Below, one piece after another: positions 1-5,406 of a stretch of 5,406 bases of DNA. The position numbers and the translations under genes are program-made. Within the stretch, counting starts at the first letter, position 1, and each line of letters begins with the position of its first letter. A model generated the notes under the pieces. The model was not told where the DNA came from and did not search any database. It saw nothing but the letters and a program-made list of their open reading frames with translations. The DNA is from CAYJPV01 sp964547975 (GTDB lineage: Bacteria > Acidobacteriota > Vicinamibacteria > Vicinamibacterales > JAKQTR01): NCBI GenBank assembly GCA_964547975.1, contig CAZJRM010000290.1:1-5406 (forward strand), in the 5' to 3' direction.

Positions 1-2374
1 GGGGACCGATCTCATCCTGCGCGAACTGGCCACGGGCCGCGATCTCAACATCGGCAACGTCAGCGAGTTCGCGTTCAACAAGACAGGCCGCCTGCTCGCC
101 ATCGTCATCGACGCGGCCGACAAGGCGGGCAACGGCGTCCAGATCCGTTGGATGGACACCGCGTCGGTCACGGTCCTCGACAGCGACAAGGCCAACTACG
201 AAAAACTCGCGTGGACCGAGAAGGGCGACGCGCTCGCGGTCCTCAAGACGACGGAAGACAAGGCGTACCAGGACAAGCTCTACTCGGTCCTCGGGTTCAC
301 GAGCTTCGACCCGAAGGCGACGCAGACCGTCGTGTTCGATCCGAAGATCGACAAGACGTTCCCTGCCGAGATGAGCGTGAGTCCGGACCGGACGCCCGGC
401 TGGACCGACGACCTGGCGAACCTGACGTTTGGCATCCGGAAGGTCCGCAAGAAGACCGACGACAAGCCGGCGGGCGACAAGCCGGCCGCGGGCGCGCCCG
501 AGGCCGACAAGGCGGACGAACCGACCGACGAGAAACCCGACCTCATCATCTGGCACCACAAGGACCCGCGCCTGCAGTCGCAGCAGCAGGTGGAAGAGGA
601 TCGCGACAAACGGTTCAGCTACCTGTCGCTCTATCGGGTCGCCGACAAGGCGTTCGTCCGTCTCGGTGACGACGACGTCCGGGACGTGACGCTCCCGCAG
701 GCGGGGTCGTGGGCGGTCGGGTTCGATGACGATGACTACGAGCTCGTCGGGTCGACCGAAGGGCGGCGGTACCGCGACCTCTACGCGGTGAACATGAAGA
801 CCGGCGCGAAGACGCTCGCGGTGAAGAAGTCCCGGTGGGCGTTCGGTCAGTCACCGACGGGGCAGCACTTCCTCTTCTACGAGGACGGCCACTTCTTCAC
901 CTACGACCTGGCGGCCGGCACGAAGGCCAATATCACCCTCGGGGTGCCGGTGTCGTTCGTCGACGTCGACGACGACCACAACGTCGTGAAGCCGCCCGTG
1001 TCGCCGATGGGCTTCGACAAGACCGGCGCGTTCGTGCTCCTGAGCGACGGCTGGGATGTCTGGAAGGTGCCGGTGACGCCGGGGCCTGCCGTCAACCTGA
1101 CGGGGAACGGGCGGAAGGACGCCGTGCGCTACCAGGGGCGCCTGCGTCTCGACCCCGACGAGAAGGGTGTCGATCTCACGGTGCCGCAGTACTTCAACAT
1201 CTACGGCGAATGGACCAAGAAGAGCGGCATCGCGCGCGTGTCACCCGGGACGCCGGCCGCCGAATCGCTGCTCTGGGACGCGGCTGGTTACAGCCGGGTG
1301 GCCAAGGCGAAGCACGCGGACCGGATCGTGTACTCACGCGAGACGTTCACGGAAGCGCCTGAACTCTACGCCTCGGACCTGTCGTTCAAGGCCGGCGCGA
1401 AGCTGACCGACAACGGCGCCCAGCAGAAGGCGTTCCTGTGGTCGGCCGGCGCGCAGTTGGTGGACTACAAGAGCGCGAAGGGCGCCAAGCTCCAGGCCGC
1501 GCTCTTCCTGCCCGCCGGGTACGAGAAGGGCAAGAAGTACCCGACGCTCGTCTACATCTACGAGAAGCTGTCGCAGGGTCTCAACCGGTTCTCGAATCCC
1601 TCAGCCAACGGATTTAACCCGACGGTGTACACCAGCAACGGGTACGCCGTGCTGATGCCGGACATCACCTACACGATCAACGATCCCGGTATGTCGGCCG
1701 TGTGGTGCGTGCTGCCCGCGTTGAAGGCTGCGATTGCGACCGGCATCGTCGACGGCGCGAAAGTGGGGCTGCAGGGACACTCGTGGGGCGGCTACCAGAC
1801 GTCGTTCCTCGTGACGCAGACCAACGCGTTCGCGGCGGCCGTGGCCGGCGCGCCGCTGACCAACATGATCAGCATGTATTCGTTGATCTACAAGAACAGC
1901 GGTGGCGGGAACATGGCCATCTTCGAGAGCAGCCAGGGCCGCTTCCGCGGCGGGTACTGGGGCGAGAACTGGGAACCGTACGTGCGGAACTCGCCCGTGT
2001 TCTTCGCGAAGAACGTGACGACGCCGCTCATCATCCTGCACAACGACAAGGACGGCGCGGTCGACTTCACCCAGGGCGTCGAGTACTACAACACGCTCCG
2101 GCGCATGGGGAAGAACGTCGTCATGCTGGAGTACGTCGGGGAGAACCACGGCCTGGCGAAACCCGCGAACCAGCAGGACTACACCCTGCGGATGAAAGAG
2201 TTCTTCGACCACTTCCTGATGGGCAAGCCCGCGCCGAAGTGGTACACCGACGGCGTGCCGCGCCTCGACATGCAGGACCACTTGAAAGAACGGGCCGGCA
2301 TGGGCAAGAAGAAGGACACGCCGAAGGACGCGGCGAAGGACGCGGCGAAAGAGCCGGTCAGGGACAAGAAGTAA
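1..2374 (+). CDS. S9 family (prolyl oligopeptidase) serine peptidase, 5' end missing
   Basis: The reading frame is open from base 2 to the TAA at 2372-2374, giving 790 visible codons. The ATG at 152 is internal, because the 50 codons before it are open and protein-like, so the true start and any signal peptide lie left of the window. Residues 1 to about 480 look like the beta-propeller of S9 enzymes, with blade-like segments such as SPTGQHFLFYEDG and VNLTGNGRK. Residues about 485-765 form the alpha/beta-hydrolase domain. The catalytic triad is visible: Ser594 in GHSWGGY (codon 1781), Asp684 in HNDKDGAV (codon 2051) and His716 in GENHGL (codon 2147). The family cleaves peptides, often after proline, but the specificity of this member cannot be read from sequence. 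A charged low-complexity insert lies near residues 148-180 and the C-terminus is a Lys/Asp/Ala tail. The protein is probably exported, by analogy with relatives. Family assignment is secure; substrate is unknown. Confidence 0.93.
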   Translation, partial: GTDLILRELATGRDLNIGNVSEFAFNKTGRLLAIVIDAADKAGNGVQIRWMDTASVTVLDSDKANYEKLAWTEKGDALAVLKTTEDKAYQDKLYSVLGFTSFDPKATQTVVFDPKIDKTFPAEMSVSPDRTPGWTDDLANLTFGIRKVRKKTDDKPAGDKPAAGAPEADKADEPTDEKPDLIIWHHKDPRLQSQQQVEEDRDKRFSYLSLYRVADKAFVRLGDDDVRDVTLPQAGSWAVGFDDDDYELVGSTEGRRYRDLYAVNMKTGAKTLAVKKSRWAFGQSPTGQHFLFYEDGHFFTYDLAAGTKANITLGVPVSFVDVDDDHNVVKPPVSPMGFDKTGAFVLLSDGWDVWKVPVTPGPAVNLTGNGRKDAVRYQGRLRLDPDEKGVDLTVPQYFNIYGEWTKKSGIARVSPGTPAAESLLWDAAGYSRVAKAKHADRIVYSRETFTEAPELYASDLSFKAGAKLTDNGAQQKAFLWSAGAQLVDYKSAKGAKLQAALFLPAGYEKGKKYPTLVYIYEKLSQGLNRFSNPSANGFNPTVYTSNGYAVLMPDITYTINDPGMSAVWCVLPALKAAIATGIVDGAKVGLQGHSWGGYQTSFLVTQTNAFAAAVAGAPLTNMISMYSLIYKNSGGGNMAIFESSQGRFRGGYWGENWEPYVRNSPVFFAKNVTTPLIILHNDKDGAVDFTQGVEYYNTLRRMGKNVVMLEYVGENHGLAKPANQQDYTLRMKEFFDHFLMGKPAPKWYTDGVPRLDMQDHLKERAGMGKKKDTPKDAAKDAAKEPVRDKK
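461..486 (+). repeat. Short direct repeat in a Lys/Asp/Pro/Ala-rich insert of the S9 gene
   Basis: GACAAGCCGGC occurs at 461-471 and again at 476-486, a period of 15 bases or five codons, encoding DKPAG then DKPAA. It sits within a low-complexity charged stretch of about 33 residues (bases about 443-541) that interrupts the propeller. It probably arose by slippage and forms a disordered surface loop. Confidence 0.6.
2324..2347 (+). repeat. Two tandem 12-bp units encoding the KDAA tail of the S9 peptidase
   Basis: AAGGACGCGGCG is repeated exactly at 2324-2335 and 2336-2347, and a third partial copy starts at 2348. It encodes KDAAKDAAKE just before the stop codon. The tail is highly charged, lies beyond the hydrolase fold, and is probably disordered. 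It marks a slippage-prone spot that may vary in length between strains. Confidence 0.7.
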
Positions 2375-2382
2375 CGAGCCAG

Positions 2383-2411
2383 GGCGGGCCGGGGAGTGAC
2401 CCCGGCCCGCC
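2383..2411 (+). terminator. Perfect 12-bp G/C hairpin between S9 and M28 genes, possible terminator without U-tract
   Basis: GGCGGGCCGGGG (2383-2394) and CCCCGGCCCGCC (2400-2411) are exact reverse complements around the five-base loop AGTGA. The stem begins 8 bases after the S9 stop codon and ends 5 bases before the M28 ribosome binding site. It should be very stable in RNA. No T-run follows (the next bases are GTCGTGAGG), so it is not a classical intrinsic terminator. It could be a U-less terminator, a block to 3' exonucleases, or an attenuating structure before the M28 gene. The structure is certain; its role is inferred. Confidence 0.5.
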
Positions 2412-2416
2412 GTCGT

Positions 2417-2420
2417 GAGG
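2417..2420 (+). promoter_or_regulatory. Ribosome binding site of the M28 peptidase gene
   Basis: GAGG lies 4 bases before the ATG at 2425, within GAGGTGG. The in-frame TGA at 2416-2418 overlaps it, so the reading frame cannot start further upstream. This fixes ATG 2425 as the first possible start. Confidence 0.7.
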
Positions 2421-2424
2421 TGGT

Positions 2425-4182
2425 ATGGCGGTACGGTGTCGGGCGGGCGTGGCGCTGCTGGTCGCGGCGCTGGTGTGGACGGCGGGTGTCGCGGCGCAGA
2501 CGCCGGCGGGGCGCGGCGCCATCAGTGTCGAGGACCTCAAGACGTGGCTGGGGTACATCGCGTCCGATGAACTGGAGGGACGCGCCACGATGACCGAAGG
2601 CCTGGCGCTGGCCGGGAGTTACATCGCCGAACACCTGCGATCCTGGGGCGTCACCCCGGGCGGAGACCGCGGGTCCTACTTCCAGCGTGTCGCGGTCGTC
2701 GGTGTGCAGAACAAGGGCACGGCCTCCGTCACGGTCACGGTGAACGGGCAGTCGAAGACGTTTACGCTCGGCGACGGCATCGAGCTGCCGAAGAACATGG
2801 GAGGCGCCCGGACGCTGACCGGCGCCAGGGTCGAGTTCGTCGGCTACGGCGTCAGTCTGCCCGAGGCCGGCATCGACGACTATCGGGGTCGCGCCGCGAA
2901 GGGCAGGTTCGTCGTCTACATCGGCGCGCAAGGGCCGGCGTCACTGGATCTGACGAAGCATCGGCGTGTGCTGAACGGGCGCTCCCGCACGGCGATCGAC
3001 CAGGAGGGCGCTGCCGCCGTGTTCGCGCCCGACATGCGCTCGGCCGCGGGCCGGGGTTCGGCGGCGTTCGGCGCTCCGGCGTCGCCGACGGCTGGCGCTC
3101 CCGCCGCGCCGCCCCGGCCGGCTGCCGCCCCGAATCCGATCGCACTCGCGCAGGGCGTGCCGCCCGAGTCTCCGGATTTCACGACCGTTCAGCGCTACGA
3201 CCTGCCGGTCCCGCCGGTCATCACGGCGAACGATACGTTCTTCGAGTTCCTCTTCAGCGGATCCGGCACCTCGTACGCGACGCTGAAGGACGCGGCCGGG
3301 AAACGCGAGCCGTTGCCCGCCGTTTCGCTCGAGGGCGTCACCGTCACGATCGACCTGCAGCCGAAGTACGACATCGTCCGCACGCAGTACACGCGGAACG
3401 TGGTGGGGATCATCGAGGGGACGGACCCGGCCCTGCGGAAGACGTACGTCGGGTTCGGCGCCCACTACGATCACGTCGGCTATTCACAGGGCGGCCTCGT
3501 CCAGGGCATCGCCGGCATGCGGCGCAGCGCGCCGATGGGCCGCGTCACTCCCGCCGCCGTCGACGACCGCGTGTGGAACGGCGCCGATGACGACGGGTCG
3601 GGGACGGTGGCGCTGATGGCGCTCGCCAGGGCGTTCGCGCAGGGGGCGCGGCCGAAACGGTCCTTGCTGTTCGTGTGGCACACCGGCGAAGAACGCGGGC
3701 TGTGGGGCTCTCGGTACTTCGCGGACTACCCCACGGTGCCCATCGAGTCGATCGTCGCCCTGCTCAACATCGACATGATCGGCCGGAACCGGGACGACAA
3801 AGCCGACGAAGCCAACGTGGTCTACCTCGTCGGTTCCGACCGCATCAGCAGCGAACTCCACTCCCTGAGCGAGAACGCCAACCGCGGTCTGGCGAAACCG
3901 ATGACGCTGGACTACTCGTTCAACGATCCGGCCGATCCGGAGGCGCTCTACACCCGTTCCGATCACTACAGCTATGCGCTGAAGGGGATTCCCGTCATCT
4001 TCTACACGACGGGGATGCACCCCGACTACCACGCCAACACCGATGGCGTGGAGCGGATCGAGTGGGAGAAGATGGCGCAGATCACGCGCCTCATCCAGGC
4101 CACGGCGGCGAAGGTGGCGAACCTCCCTCACGCACCGGCGAAAGACCATCTGGGCCCGCGGGCCATTTCACGGGTGAAGTGA
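2425..4182 (+). CDS. Secreted M28 family zinc aminopeptidase with PA domain
   Basis: This 585-residue protein starts at ATG 2425, behind GAGG and an in-frame stop. Residues 1-24 are a Sec signal peptide: an Arg-containing start (MAVRCRAG), a hydrophobic core, and likely cleavage after GVAA before Gln25. A protease-associated (PA) type domain probably spans about residues 115-300. The peptidase domain follows, with the complete M28 di-zinc set: His347 (GAHYDH, supported by Asp349), bridging Asp389 (NGADDDGSG), general base Glu422 and ligand Glu423 (HTGEER), Asp450 (LNIDMIGR) and His536 (DYHANTD). The family removes N-terminal amino acids from peptides, here probably in the periplasm or outside the cell. 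An Ala/Pro/Gly-rich stretch at about residues 206-238 interrupts the PA region. The upstream S9 peptidase suggests a shared role in peptide breakdown. The family call is firm; substrate preference cannot be deduced. Confidence 0.94.
   Translation: MAVRCRAGVALLVAALVWTAGVAAQTPAGRGAISVEDLKTWLGYIASDELEGRATMTEGLALAGSYIAEHLRSWGVTPGGDRGSYFQRVAVVGVQNKGTASVTVTVNGQSKTFTLGDGIELPKNMGGARTLTGARVEFVGYGVSLPEAGIDDYRGRAAKGRFVVYIGAQGPASLDLTKHRRVLNGRSRTAIDQEGAAAVFAPDMRSAAGRGSAAFGAPASPTAGAPAAPPRPAAAPNPIALAQGVPPESPDFTTVQRYDLPVPPVITANDTFFEFLFSGSGTSYATLKDAAGKREPLPAVSLEGVTVTIDLQPKYDIVRTQYTRNVVGIIEGTDPALRKTYVGFGAHYDHVGYSQGGLVQGIAGMRRSAPMGRVTPAAVDDRVWNGADDDGSGTVALMALARAFAQGARPKRSLLFVWHTGEERGLWGSRYFADYPTVPIESIVALLNIDMIGRNRDDKADEANVVYLVGSDRISSELHSLSENANRGLAKPMTLDYSFNDPADPEALYTRSDHYSYALKGIPVIFYTTGMHPDYHANTDGVERIEWEKMAQITRLIQATAAKVANLPHAPAKDHLGPRAISRVK
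4153..4164. repeat. 12-bp perfect palindrome at the end of the M28 gene
   Basis: GGCCCGCGGGCC reads the same on both strands. It lies inside the last codons of the M28 gene, encoding part of LGPRA. It has no central spacer, so it is a poor RNA hairpin. It could be chance in GC-rich coding DNA or a protein or restriction-type site. Confidence 0.4.
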
Positions 4183-4186
4183 CCCG
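4171..4186 (+). other. Small hairpin over the M28 stop and Nudix start junction
   Basis: CGGGT (4171-4175) can pair with ACCCG (4182-4186) around the six-base loop GAAGTG. The M28 stop codon TGA (4180-4182) is within the structure and the Nudix GTG start is 2 bases after it. Ribosomes finishing the M28 gene would melt it, which would fit translational coupling. The stem is only 5 bp, so this is tentative. Confidence 0.3.
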
Positions 4187-4188
4187 CC

Positions 4189-4827
4189 GTGCTTTCGCTC
4201 GACGACCTGCGCCGCGAACTTCCGACTCGGCTGACGACGTTGCCCGGCCTCGAGGCGCAGCGCAGGATGGCGCCCGTGCCGCGAACGGGCTGGAGGCCCG
4301 GACTGCTGCCGGACGATGCCAGGCCGGCCGCGGCGTTGCTCGCGTTGTTTCCGGATGCGGGGGGGGCGCACTTCATCCTGACGAAACGGTCGAGCGACCT
4401 GCCCACGCACCGCGGCCAGGTCTCGCTGCCCGGCGGCGCGGTTGACCCGGGAGAGAGCCTGGCGCAGGCCGCGCTGCGCGAGGCCCACGAAGAAGTCGGC
4501 ATCGCGCCCGGCGCGGTCGACCTGCTCGGCGCACTGACGCCCGTGCATATCCCGGTGAGCGGTTTCGTCCTGCATCCGCTCGTCGGATGGCTCTCGAGCC
4601 GGCCGCAGATGGTGCCGGCCCCAGGAGAGGTGTCCCGCCTGATCGACGTGCCCGTGTCGGAACTGCTCGACCCCGGCCGGCACCGGCGCGTGGTCAGCGT
4701 TCGCGAAGGGATCGAGTTCGAGATGCCGTACTTCGACCTCGACGGCGAACAGGTCTGGGGCGCGACCGCCATGGTGCTGGCCGAGTTTGCCGCCGTGCTT
4801 GGCGTCCACGTCGCGCCGGTTCCCTAG
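4189..4827 (+). CDS. Nudix hydrolase, CoA pyrophosphatase (NudL-like)
   Basis: This 212-residue protein carries a complete Nudix box at residues 83-105, fitting G-x5-E-x7-REUxEExGU: Gly83, Glu89, Arg97-Glu98, Glu101-Glu102, Gly104-Ile105. These acidic residues bind the catalytic divalent metal. Just before it, residues 63-83 (ILTKRSS to LPGG) match the extra motif of CoA-hydrolysing Nudix enzymes, which split CoA into 4'-phosphopantetheine and adenosine 3',5'-bisphosphate. The C-terminal WGATA (190-194) also fits this family. GTG 4189 is the first possible start, because the M28 stop codon is in the same frame 6 bases upstream. The early SLDDLRREL resembles the N-terminus of E. coli NudL, which favours GTG over ATG 4267. 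The ribosome binding site is weak, so translation is probably coupled to the M28 gene. The product appears cytoplasmic, with no signal peptide. Family is confident; CoA as substrate is inferred from the motif. Confidence 0.88.
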   Translation: MLSLDDLRRELPTRLTTLPGLEAQRRMAPVPRTGWRPGLLPDDARPAAALLALFPDAGGAHFILTKRSSDLPTHRGQVSLPGGAVDPGESLAQAALREAHEEVGIAPGAVDLLGALTPVHIPVSGFVLHPLVGWLSSRPQMVPAPGEVSRLIDVPVSELLDPGRHRRVVSVREGIEFEMPYFDLDGEQVWGATAMVLAEFAAVLGVHVAPVP

Positions 4828-4831
4828 TCTC

Positions 4832-4866
4832 TTCCCTGTTCCCTATCGCCCGATCCCTCTTCCCTG
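4832..4866. repeat. Degenerate 7-bp tandem repeat (TTCCCTG), five units, intergenic
   Basis: Five consecutive heptamers can be read: TTCCCTG (4832), TTCCCTA (4839), TCGCCCG (4846), ATCCCTC (4853) and TTCCCTG (4860). The first and last are identical, the second and fourth differ at one and two positions, and the third is the most diverged. On the other strand the unit is CAGGGAA. The array nearly fills the first half of the 85-nt gap between the Nudix and topoisomerase genes and is pyrimidine-rich, unlike the flanking genes. CTTCCCTGTTC at 4831-4841 recurs exactly at 4941-4951 in the start of the topoisomerase gene. Confidence 0.65.
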
Positions 4867-4902
4867 CCTTGTTGTATCCTGAGTCATCACCTGTTCGTGA
4901 AC

Positions 4903-4906
4903 GGAG
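4903..4906 (+). promoter_or_regulatory. Ribosome binding site deciding the TTG start of the topoisomerase gene
   Basis: GGAG lies 6 bases before TTG 4913. An in-frame TGA at 4898-4900 excludes any earlier start. The next in-frame candidates, GTG 4955 and ATG 4958, have no purine-rich ribosome binding site before them. TTG 4913 is therefore the best-supported start. Confidence 0.75.
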
Positions 4907-4912
4907 CGTACG

Positions 4913-5406
4913 TTGGCGGCACGGCCCAAAGACCCAGACCCTTCCCTGTTCGATGTGATGGATACCGGCGCGGCCGGTGACGGCGGGCACTGGCCGCCGG
5001 CTCAGTGGCCTCCCGCGCCTGGCGGTTCGGGCCGGGGCGGACGTTCCGGCGACGAGTCCATCGCGCTGCACGAGGCCGCGCAGGAGAAGTACCTCAACTA
5101 CGCGTTGTCGGTCATCACGTCCCGCGCGCTGCCCGACGTTCGCGACGGGCTGAAGCCCGTCCAGCGCCGCATTCTCTTCACGATGTGGCAGCAGAATCTC
5201 ACCGCCGACACCAAGCACCGCAAGTGCGCCAAGGTCGTCGGCGACGTGATGGGGAGCTACCACCCCCACGGCGATTCGGCCATCTACGAAACGCTGGTCC
5301 GCATGGCGCAGCCGTTCTCCCTGCGATACCCGCTGGTGGACGGCTCGGGCAACTTCGGGTCGCTCGACGGTGACGCGGCGGCGGCCATGCGCTACACGGA
5401 GTGCCG
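4913..5406 (+). CDS. Type IIA topoisomerase subunit A (GyrA/ParC), N-terminal part, 3' end missing
   Basis: The frame runs from TTG 4913 past the right edge, giving 164 complete residues. This subunit breaks and rejoins DNA in gyrase or topoisomerase IV, together with a GyrB/ParE partner not seen here. From residue 59 the sequence is unmistakable: KYLNYALSVI, RALPDVRDGLKPVQRR (71-86), VVGDVMGSYHPHGDS (108-122), MAQPFSLRYPLVDG (131-144), and the catalytic Arg160-Tyr161 in AAMRYTE, where Tyr161 forms the covalent bond with DNA (codon 5393-5395). Quinolone-region positions equivalent to E. coli GyrA 83 and 87 are Ser122 and Glu126, a sensitive-type pattern; Glu at the second site occurs in ParC and in many GyrA proteins. 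The N-terminus is 39 residues longer than in E. coli GyrA and is Pro/Gly-rich at about residues 20-46. GyrA cannot be separated from ParC without the C-terminal domain; I lean slightly to ParC. Confidence 0.93.
   Translation, partial: MAARPKDPDPSLFDVMDTGAAGDGGHWPPAQWPPAPGGSGRGGRSGDESIALHEAAQEKYLNYALSVITSRALPDVRDGLKPVQRRILFTMWQQNLTADTKHRKCAKVVGDVMGSYHPHGDSAIYETLVRMAQPFSLRYPLVDGSGNFGSLDGDAAAAMRYTEC

Noticed and set aside
152..154. ATG as the start of the S9 peptidase
   Set aside because: The frame is open and protein-like for 50 codons upstream to the window edge, so this Met is internal and the gene is truncated by the window.
1601..2281. Long minus-strand open frame opposite the S9 hydrolase domain
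   Set aside because: It mirrors a strongly coding plus-strand gene with an intact catalytic triad. Its product is Arg/Val/His-rich with no recognisable motif, as expected for antisense frames in GC-rich DNA.
2179..2931. Minus-strand open frame across the S9/M28 junction
   Set aside because: It overlaps two well-supported genes and an intergenic hairpin, has no ribosome binding site I could support, and its product resembles no protein family.
3484..4149. Minus-strand open frame opposite the M28 catalytic region
   Set aside because: It is the complement of the zinc-ligand-encoding region and has a biased Arg/Val/Gly composition typical of shadow frames.
4168..4809. Two overlapping minus-strand open frames opposite the Nudix gene
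   Set aside because: The plus strand encodes a full Nudix box and CoA motif. Two antisense frames over the same stretch reflect the scarcity of stop codons in GC-rich DNA.
4853..4880. Possible promoter for the topoisomerase gene with TATCCT at 4875-4880 as -10
   Set aside because: TATCCT matches TATAAT at only four positions and no acceptable -35 lies 16-18 bases upstream. A promoter may exist here, but the sequence does not identify it.
4891..4904. GTTCGTGAAC dyad before the topoisomerase gene, as a LexA-type operator or a hairpin over the ribosome binding site
   Set aside because: It does not match the GAAC-N4-GTTC arrangement of known LexA boxes. The RNA stem would be only 5 bp with a G-T pair and overlaps GGAG by just two bases.
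4694..5269. Minus-strand open frame across the Nudix/topoisomerase gap
   Set aside because: It covers the start of the clearly coding topoisomerase gene and the heptamer repeat, and shows no domain.
1..5406. CRISPR array, tRNA or rRNA genes, insertion sequences, toxin-antitoxin or phage genes
   Set aside because: None was seen. Coding density is high, intergenic gaps are 50, 6 and 85 nt, and all four genes belong to known families.

Overview
The window is GC-rich bacterial DNA with G or C in most third codon positions. Four co-directional genes on the + strand fill almost all of it: the 3' part of a prolyl-oligopeptidase-family (S9) serine peptidase, a complete secreted zinc aminopeptidase (M28 family), a complete Nudix hydrolase of the CoA-pyrophosphatase (NudL-like) type, and the 5' part of a type IIA topoisomerase A subunit (GyrA/ParC). 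The high GC and the S9 and M28 peptidases resemble Acidobacteriota, perhaps the Vicinamibacteria branch. That is an inference from general resemblance; no marker in the window proves it.

Layout: bases 1-2374 are the S9 peptidase, open at the left edge. A 50-nt gap follows, containing a perfect 12-bp G/C-only hairpin (2383-2411) and then the ribosome binding site of the M28 gene (2425-4182, ATG). Only 6 nt separate the M28 stop codon from the GTG start of the Nudix gene (4189-4827), so these two are probably translationally coupled. An 85-nt pyrimidine-rich gap then carries a degenerate 7-bp tandem repeat (4832-4866). The topoisomerase gene starts at TTG 4913 behind a good Shine-Dalgarno and runs off the right edge just after its catalytic Arg-Tyr pair. 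No tRNA, rRNA, CRISPR array, insertion sequence or integrase is visible.

Functionally, the first two genes look like exported or envelope peptide degradation: an S9 alpha/beta-hydrolase peptidase and an M28 aminopeptidase with a signal peptide. The Nudix enzyme probably hydrolyses CoA or acyl-CoA derivatives in the cytoplasm, and the topoisomerase subunit acts in DNA topology. The four share direction but not an obvious pathway, so this looks like an ordinary chromosomal segment. I did not find a convincing undescribed system. The points most worth a second look are the heptamer repeat before the topoisomerase gene, the unusual Gly/Pro-rich N-terminal extension of that topoisomerase, the intergenic hairpin, and the low-complexity insertions in both peptidases.
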